Assembly (NCBI GenBank): GCA_938084455.1
Contig: CALKDX010000024.1
Span: 1-46,691, forward strand
Length of the DNA: 46,691 bases
Origin: Candidatus Poseidoniaceae archaeon
GTDB lineage: Archaea > Thermoplasmatota > Poseidoniia > Poseidoniales > Poseidoniaceae
Direction of reading: 5' to 3'
Positions 42,515 to 46,691 of the stretch are shown in pieces; positions within the stretch are counted from its first letter, which is position 1; each line of letters starts with the position of its first letter. A model generated the notes under the pieces. It was not told the origin of the DNA, ran no database searches, and worked only from the letters and a program-made list of their open reading frames with translations. The position numbers were made by a program, and so were the translations under genes.

Positions 42515-44542
42515 TCAATCTTCTTCTTCCACCACGACAATGGACGGTTGGGCTACTTTCGCCTCGATTTCATTCAACAATGCAGTCACAAATTCGTCAA
42601 GTGCCATACCGCTGATTTGGTCACCGTTTCGAGCACGTAGACTGACGGTTCGGCCCTCGGCTTCACCATCACCGACAATCACCATGTATGCAGGTTGGAG
42701 TTTGCGATGGTTGCGGATTTTCTTTCCAACGGTGTCATCGCCATCATCAACTTGAACTCGAATTTCGTGTTCCCTCAGGGCTGTTGCAACTTCTTGGGCG
42801 TAGGCCTTGTGCTTCTCCGAAATCGTGATGATGTGCACCTGTGTTGGGGTGAGCCAGGTTGGGAATTTTCCTGCAAAATGCTCGATTAGCACGCCACAGA
42901 ATCGCTCCATTGAACCGAAGGGGGCCCGATGAATCATTACTGGGCGGTGAATTTCTCCATCGCTGCCTTTGTATTCCAAACCGAAACGTTCTGGGAGGTT
43001 GTAGTCCACTTGGACGGTTCCAAGTTGCCACTCACGTCCAATCACATCCTTGACCACGAAGTCAATTTTTGGGCCATAAAAGGCTGCTTCGCCCTCTTCT
43101 TCGGACCAATGAACGCCAAGAGATTGTGCGGCTGCTCGGCAGGCTTCCTCAGCCTTATCCCAACGCTCGGATTCTCCGACATACTTGTCTGAATCTGAAT
43201 CTCGTAGGCCAACACGAACCCGATAATCCGTCATGCCGAGCTTCTCGAAGATGATCTGAACCAATTCGATGCATCCGAGCACTTCTTGGGCAATTTGGTC
43301 TTCTGTCACAAACAGATGTGCATCGTCTTGAGTGAAACCTCGAACGCGAGTTAATCCTGAAATCTCCCCGGACTGCTCCCAACGGTAGACGGTCCCAAAT
43401 TCGGCGAGTCTGAGGGGCAAGTCCCTGTAAGAACGTTGCTGAGAGGCGTAAATTTTCACGTGATGCGGGCAATTCATTGGTTTGAGCATGTAACCGTCAA
43501 TATCGCCAGTTTTCATCAGGTTCGACAACTCGCCACAGGTGCAGCCCTCATCGGCCAGTTTTTTCATCAGTTCCCGTTCGACAAGCGGAGGGTATTGAGA
43601 ATCTTGGTAGTAAGGAAAATGCCCAGATGTCCGGTACAAATCCAACTTACCAACATGAGGCGTGAACACCTGTGAATAGCCCTGGCGGCGGAGATGGAAG
43701 GAAATGAAGTCCTGCAGTTCTTGACGGATAATGGCCCCTCTTGGCGTCCACAAGATGAGACCTTGGCCCACCTCTTCATCAATATGGAACAACTGCAAAT
43801 CCTTTCCAAGTTTACGATGGTCCCTCTTTTTGGCTTCTTCGAGGCGCGTCAAAGTGGCTCTGAGAGCTTCCTTTGAAGGTTCAACGATTCCATAGATTCG
43901 CACCAATTGTTCTCGATCTTGGTCGCCTCGCCAGTAGGCAGAAGAAACACTGGTGAGTTTGACATGCATCAAACGGGAGGTGTTTGGAACGTGAGGTCCA
44001 AGGCACAAATCATACCAGTCATCTTGTTTGTAAATGGTGGAGCCTCCCCCGTCTTCGATCTTGTCGTTGATGATTTCCAACTTGTAGGGATTGTCTGCAA
44101 AATGGTCTTGCAGTTCATCATCCGAGAGTTCAACGCGTTCGACCGTGAAGTTCTTTCGAGCCAATTCCTGCATTTTTTTCTGAATTGGTTTCAAATCTGA
44201 TTCAGTAATGGCCTCCATTGCAAAATCGTAGTAGAAACCTCGGTCAATTGCAGGGCCAATCGTTGGTTTGGCATCCGGATAGATGGCCATCACTGCTTGG
44301 GCTAAGAGATGTGCTGCGCTGTGCCTAAGGATGTGAATCCCTGCATCCGATTCAGAAAGGATTCCTTCTACGGAGCAATCTTGGTCAAGCGCAGACGACA
44401 TGTCGCGTTCCACGCCATCGACAACCGCTGCTAAGCAGCCATGCTTCCGACCAAGCGCATCTGTGATGACTTCTGCACAGGTGATTCCTGATGCATACTC
44501 ATTGACCGTTCCATCTGGCAAAGTGACGTTGATGAGTGCCAT
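42515..44542 (-). CDS. thrS: threonyl-tRNA synthetase, bacterial-type with TGS and SAD domains
   Basis: Charges tRNA-Thr; 675 residues (E. coli 642). An N-terminal TGS domain (INVTLPDGTVNEYASGITCAEVI) precedes an editing domain with HSAAHLLAQAV and LCLGPHVPNTSRL. The class II core has MNCPHHVKIY (zinc Cys), YRWEQSGEISGLTRVRGFTQDDAHLF (motif 2), and the anticodon-binding domain begins at WLTPTQVHIITISEKHKAYA. This is the bacterial/eukaryotic layout; many archaea instead have a D-tyrosyl-deacylase-like editing domain. GAGGAGT is at SD distance before ATG 44542, directly after a 7-bp hairpin. The next gene begins 14 nt after the stop. Confidence 0.96.
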   Translation of the reverse strand: MALINVTLPDGTVNEYASGITCAEVITDALGRKHGCLAAVVDGVERDMSSALDQDCSVEGILSESDAGIHILRHSAAHLLAQAVMAIYPDAKPTIGPAIDRGFYYDFAMEAITESDLKPIQKKMQELARKNFTVERVELSDDELQDHFADNPYKLEIINDKIEDGGGSTIYKQDDWYDLCLGPHVPNTSRLMHVKLTSVSSAYWRGDQDREQLVRIYGIVEPSKEALRATLTRLEEAKKRDHRKLGKDLQLFHIDEEVGQGLILWTPRGAIIRQELQDFISFHLRRQGYSQVFTPHVGKLDLYRTSGHFPYYQDSQYPPLVERELMKKLADEGCTCGELSNLMKTGDIDGYMLKPMNCPHHVKIYASQQRSYRDLPLRLAEFGTVYRWEQSGEISGLTRVRGFTQDDAHLFVTEDQIAQEVLGCIELVQIIFEKLGMTDYRVRVGLRDSDSDKYVGESERWDKAEEACRAAAQSLGVHWSEEEGEAAFYGPKIDFVVKDVIGREWQLGTVQVDYNLPERFGLEYKGSDGEIHRPVMIHRAPFGSMERFCGVLIEHFAGKFPTWLTPTQVHIITISEKHKAYAQEVATALREHEIRVQVDDGDDTVGKKIRNHRKLQPAYMVIVGDGEAEGRTVSLRARNGDQISGMALDEFVTALLNEIEAKVAQPSIVVVEEED

Positions 44543-44555
44543 AGCGATTACTCCT

Positions 44556-44572
44556 CAACCCCTACGGGGTTG
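44556..44572 (-). promoter_or_regulatory. leader hairpin immediately upstream of the thrS ribosome-binding site
   Basis: CAACCCC-TAC-GGGGTTG forms a 7-bp stem with a 3-nt loop. On the coding strand it is followed at once by AGGAGT and ATG. Such a position could influence access of the ribosome to thrS mRNA. Confidence 0.45.
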
Positions 44573-44643
44573 CTTCTCCCTCATCAAACCACCACTCTTC
44601 AGGGTGCAAAATGGCCTTTCCTCGCACCATGGGAGAAGAGGCG

Positions 44644-45261
44644 TTACCATGGGAATTTTAGATTCCAATAAATTCCATCAAACAAAATGCATTGAATGCC
44701 GAGCAAAATAGAACCGAGGAGCATAGCGCCACCACCGGGGACATCGTCTTGATATGCTGAATACGCAAGCAGACCCATCATGATGTTCCCAATACAAGCA
44801 AGCAGTAAGACCCCAACAACCAGGATTGCAGTCCAGGTGTAATCGTTGTCAATGTGGTAAATTGTAGCCTCAAGCCAAAGCGAACTCGGAATGACGAGCA
44901 GGGCGAAAGCGAGCAAAAGCCGCCCTCCACCATGGCCGTCGGATGAACCCCAAGGCCAGCGTAAATCGGCGATTACATGAGCGTCCCTTTGATACAGAAT
45001 GATCCACCAATACATCAGGAAACCAAAGGCGGCCAAGAACATGAAAGGCACGATGAATTGGGCCTGAGACCAAGGAATACCTCCCCAGAGGGCGGCTGTG
45101 TCTGAAGCATGTGAAACACCGTAAGCATAGGAGACCAAAACTAAGGTTCCAAAGATGAAAATGAACATTCGTAGCACTTGGCGGGAGACCTTCATGTCTC
45201 TTGGAGGTGGATTTGATTGATAAGGACCTGTATCACTCTTACCATTCCACGTCGAATTCAT
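44644..45261 (-). CDS. polytopic membrane protein of a three-gene operon, unknown function
   Basis: A 205-residue protein with five hydrophobic segments (MFIFIFGTLVLVSYAYGVSHA, AQFIVPFMFLAAFGFLMYWWIILY, LLLAFALLVIPSSLWLEATIYHI, WTAILVVGVLLLACIGNIMMGLLAY and GAMLLGSILLGIQCILFDGIYW). A short polar N-terminus carries SNPPPRD. No family is recognised. ATG 45261 lies inside the end of the upstream acidic gene (23-nt overlap), so they are coupled; the track start at 45267 is a TTG. It precedes thrS by about 100 nt, which may be a separate unit because thrS has its own leader. Confidence 0.65.
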   Translation of the reverse strand: MNSTWNGKSDTGPYQSNPPPRDMKVSRQVLRMFIFIFGTLVLVSYAYGVSHASDTAALWGGIPWSQAQFIVPFMFLAAFGFLMYWWIILYQRDAHVIADLRWPWGSSDGHGGGRLLLAFALLVIPSSLWLEATIYHIDNDYTWTAILVVGVLLLACIGNIMMGLLAYSAYQDDVPGGGAMLLGSILLGIQCILFDGIYWNLKFPW

Positions 45262-45604
45262 CACCAATTGTGCTTACGACATCCTTCGAGACCAGCGTTT
45301 TTACCTCGTTCGCCTCTTCTTCTGGTTTGGCTTGATTTGTTGGGTTGGCCACTACAAATTCTTGCCGATCTTCCACGGCTTCGAATTTTTGATTGTAGAG
45401 GATTGGTTGTGCAGGTTCTGGGGGTTGTGGCTCAACTGATGGGGCATTTTCTTCTGGTGCCGGTTGAAGGTTCGCCTCTCCAACTTTCAATTCGGAAAAC
45501 CCCTTTTTCAAGGCCTCTTCCAGCGTCGGCGCTCGCTTCGGTGTCTTGCTCATGGTGGGGACAAGTCCGGCTGAGCACATCAATGCTGGGGTATTAGGCC
45601 TCAT
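45239..45604 (-). CDS. small acidic, proline-rich protein, unknown function
   Basis: A 121-residue soluble protein that is acidic and low in complexity in the middle (PAPEENAPSVEPQPPEPAQP; TNQAKPEEEANEVK), so it is probably mostly disordered. Its conserved-looking core is KRAPTLEEALKKGFSEL. ATG 45604 immediately follows the upstream stop (TGAATG) and has GAGGAA at SD distance; ATG 45553 (MSKTPKRAP) is the alternative start. It sits between two membrane-protein genes and overlaps the next by 23 nt, so it probably works with them as a linker or partner. Confidence 0.6.
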   Translation of the reverse strand: MRPNTPALMCSAGLVPTMSKTPKRAPTLEEALKKGFSELKVGEANLQPAPEENAPSVEPQPPEPAQPILYNQKFEAVEDRQEFVVANPTNQAKPEEEANEVKTLVSKDVVSTIGDEFDVEW

Positions 45605-46339
45605 TCATTCCTCTTCTTCGCCTTCAAAGGTAACTTCGGGAAGGAAGGAAAGAATGGTTCCGAGAATACCCGCAACCAAGACATACTCCCAAGCAGCACC
45701 GGTGTTGATGGCTGGCTCCAAAGCCTCTGTGCAGAACTCAAGCATGTTTGAAGCTGAAGCATTGTAAGCGTCCCAATCAAAATCATCGCCCCAGACACCA
45801 ATCTGGGTTGTGATCATTTTGTAAAGCCCGACTGCGGCGCTAACTGCAGCCCCTAGCCTTAACCAAAGAATTCGTTTGAATGTTGGAGAGGTCCACCAAA
45901 TACGCATCGAAACAAGCGTCACAAGCAAACACCAATACACGCCGTTGTAGAAAATATCCATAGCATAATGCCCGTGCATTGGACCGTCGGTATCCCAAGG
46001 GACAGTTCCAATCCGGATGCATGAAAACGCGCCGATGAGGCCTGGAAAAACCGCCAAATGGTTCAATCCATGCCACAAAGAGCCGTGCTCACCATCGTTG
46101 ATGCGTTGAGTGTTCATGGAATGTAATTCCATGACAATCCAGAACACGAGAAATCCGCTCACAAAGGTTCCAGCGGTGAAAATTGTGTCTCCAGGTTGAT
46201 ACAAATCAAAATCCGAAATGTATGGGAGCCATGCACGACATCCATTCATCAACCATGTCCCATAGCCAAGTAAAATCCAGGTTGTCGTGGAAATGACCAT
46301 CGTCAAAATAGCCGTTTTTCGTCGCTGGAGATGGTCCAT
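45605..46339 (-). CDS. membrane protein resembling the DRAM/FRAG1/Sfk1 family
   Basis: A 244-residue protein with about six hydrophobic segments. RAWLPYISDFDLYQPGDTIFTAGTFVSGFLVFWIVME, then LAVFPGLIGAFSCIRIGTVPW, then MHGHYAMDIFYNGVYWCLLV resemble the order of conserved blocks in FRAG1/DRAM/Sfk1 proteins (PxISD...P...F; GL-F; H...F...Y). These are eukaryotic membrane proteins linked to GPI lipid remodelling, lipid asymmetry and autophagy. The likeness is by eye and needs a profile search. The tail is acidic (FEGEEEE). It is first in the operon; the 88-bp divergent gap to the kinase gene shows no clear TATA box. Confidence 0.6.
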   Translation of the reverse strand: MDHLQRRKTAILTMVISTTTWILLGYGTWLMNGCRAWLPYISDFDLYQPGDTIFTAGTFVSGFLVFWIVMELHSMNTQRINDGEHGSLWHGLNHLAVFPGLIGAFSCIRIGTVPWDTDGPMHGHYAMDIFYNGVYWCLLVTLVSMRIWWTSPTFKRILWLRLGAAVSAAVGLYKMITTQIGVWGDDFDWDAYNASASNMLEFCTEALEPAINTGAAWEYVLVAGILGTILSFLPEVTFEGEEEE

Positions 46340-46427
46340 GCGCTTCGGGCATCAAAGGTGTTCTTGAGAACATCGTTGGACAACCATTCGCACAGGCATT
46401 CTTGAAGGAGAACACTCACGACTCACC

Positions 46428-46691
46428 ATGCGCATCGGGGTGGTTGTCAATCCTGACGCCGGACTCGGCGGGAAATTGGGATTCAAAGGAAGCGACGGGC
46501 GTGCTTTAGAAGCACGGGCAGCGGGGGCTGAAGACCGAGCAGGACCCCGTATGACTCATGCACTCAATGCCTTTTCCACCTTGTTGCAAGGCTCGCTCAA
46601 TCGAACCGAGTCAAACATCACGCTCGTGGGCTGGGAAGGCCGTATGGGTGGCACTTGGGTGGGCGACCAAAACGACAAACTCTCTTTCGAA
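46428..46691 (+). CDS. ATP-NAD kinase-like protein, COG3199 type (partial, cut by window end)
   Basis: The first 88 codons, MRIGVVVNPDAGLGGKLGFKGSDG, then ALEARAAGAEDRAGPRMTHALNAF and LVGWEGRMGG, match the N-terminus of the COG3199 group of NAD-kinase-fold proteins (usual opening [22 protein letters not shown]). These phosphorylate NAD or related molecules. The reading frame is open to the last base. AAGGAG is 17 nt before the ATG, too far for a normal SD. It is divergent from the membrane operon. Confidence 0.82.
   Translation, partial: MRIGVVVNPDAGLGGKLGFKGSDGRALEARAAGAEDRAGPRMTHALNAFSTLLQGSLNRTESNITLVGWEGRMGGTWVGDQNDKLSFE

Noticed and set aside
1-46691. CRISPR array, insertion sequence, integrase or attachment site
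   Set aside because: No regularly spaced repeats, transposase motifs or tRNA-flanked repeats were found on either strand by eye.

Overview
The window looks like a chromosomal segment of a planktonic euryarchaeon, most likely Marine Group II (Ca. Poseidoniales) or a close Thermoplasmatota relative. That placement is inference from gene content, without database support. Archaeal markers are a PPAT/DUF359 CoA-pathway fusion, Orc1/Cdc6, a Cdc48/VAT-type AAA ATPase, PyrB+PyrI, an NcsA/Ncs6-type tRNA thiolase and a GTP-independent-looking set of TATA-box promoters. At least eight genes have a TATA-like element starting 27-28 nt before the ATG, which implies leaderless mRNAs. Other genes carry Shine-Dalgarno sites (GAGGTGAT, AGGAGG). 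Bacterial-looking genes (TGS-type ThrRS, two photolyase classes, Nei, DUF1295, a TIGR01777 protein) are interspersed. No rRNA, tRNA, IS element, integrase or CRISPR array was seen.

Layout. 1-250: a structured RNA with a consensus kink-turn, cut by the window edge; possibly RNase P RNA. 0.3-2.5 kb: CoA biosynthesis fusion and a translationally coupled membrane glycosyltransferase. 2.5-5.4 kb: a small membrane protein, orc1/cdc6 with an A-tract-rich upstream region (candidate origin), and a metallo-beta-lactamase-fold hydrolase. 5.5-19 kb: a dense light and oxidative-stress island. It holds Nei glycosylase, an iron-sulfur (6-4)-type photolyase, an FAD oxidoreductase, a UbiB-like kinase, a TrmB-like regulator, a peroxiredoxin, GTP cyclohydrolase II, a Nudix hydrolase, a class II photolyase, an SRPBCC-TIGR01777 protein, a DUF2238 membrane protein, a MORN protein, a DUF1295 reductase-like protein and an HxlR regulator. 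19.5-24.5 kb: quinone-oxidoreductase-like enzyme, FkbM methyltransferase, squalene/phytoene synthase and aldehyde dehydrogenase. 24.7-27.2 kb: Cdc48 and a PRC-barrel protein. 27.4-31.5 kb: a DUF4350-DUF58-polytopic membrane protein operon. 31.5-35.3 kb: a little-known cassette of a small membrane protein, a 1056-residue coiled-coil protein and a Roadblock-like protein. 35.6-38 kb: tRNA thiolase and pyrBI. 38.2-42.5 kb: two large convergent membrane proteins. 42.5-46.4 kb: thrS with a leader hairpin, then a three-gene membrane operon whose first product resembles the DRAM/FRAG1 family. The right end cuts a probable COG3199 ATP-NAD kinase.

How the parts fit. The 5.5-19 kb island joins photoreactivation (two photolyases), oxidised-base repair, peroxide removal and flavin/lumazine supply (RibA) in two divergent transcription units that share a 96-bp promoter region. 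This resembles light-induced gene sets of non-phototrophic bacteria. The other candidates for unexplored biology are the Roadblock/coiled-coil cassette, the membrane coiled-coil and membrane-TPR pair at 38-42.5 kb, and the kink-turn RNA.
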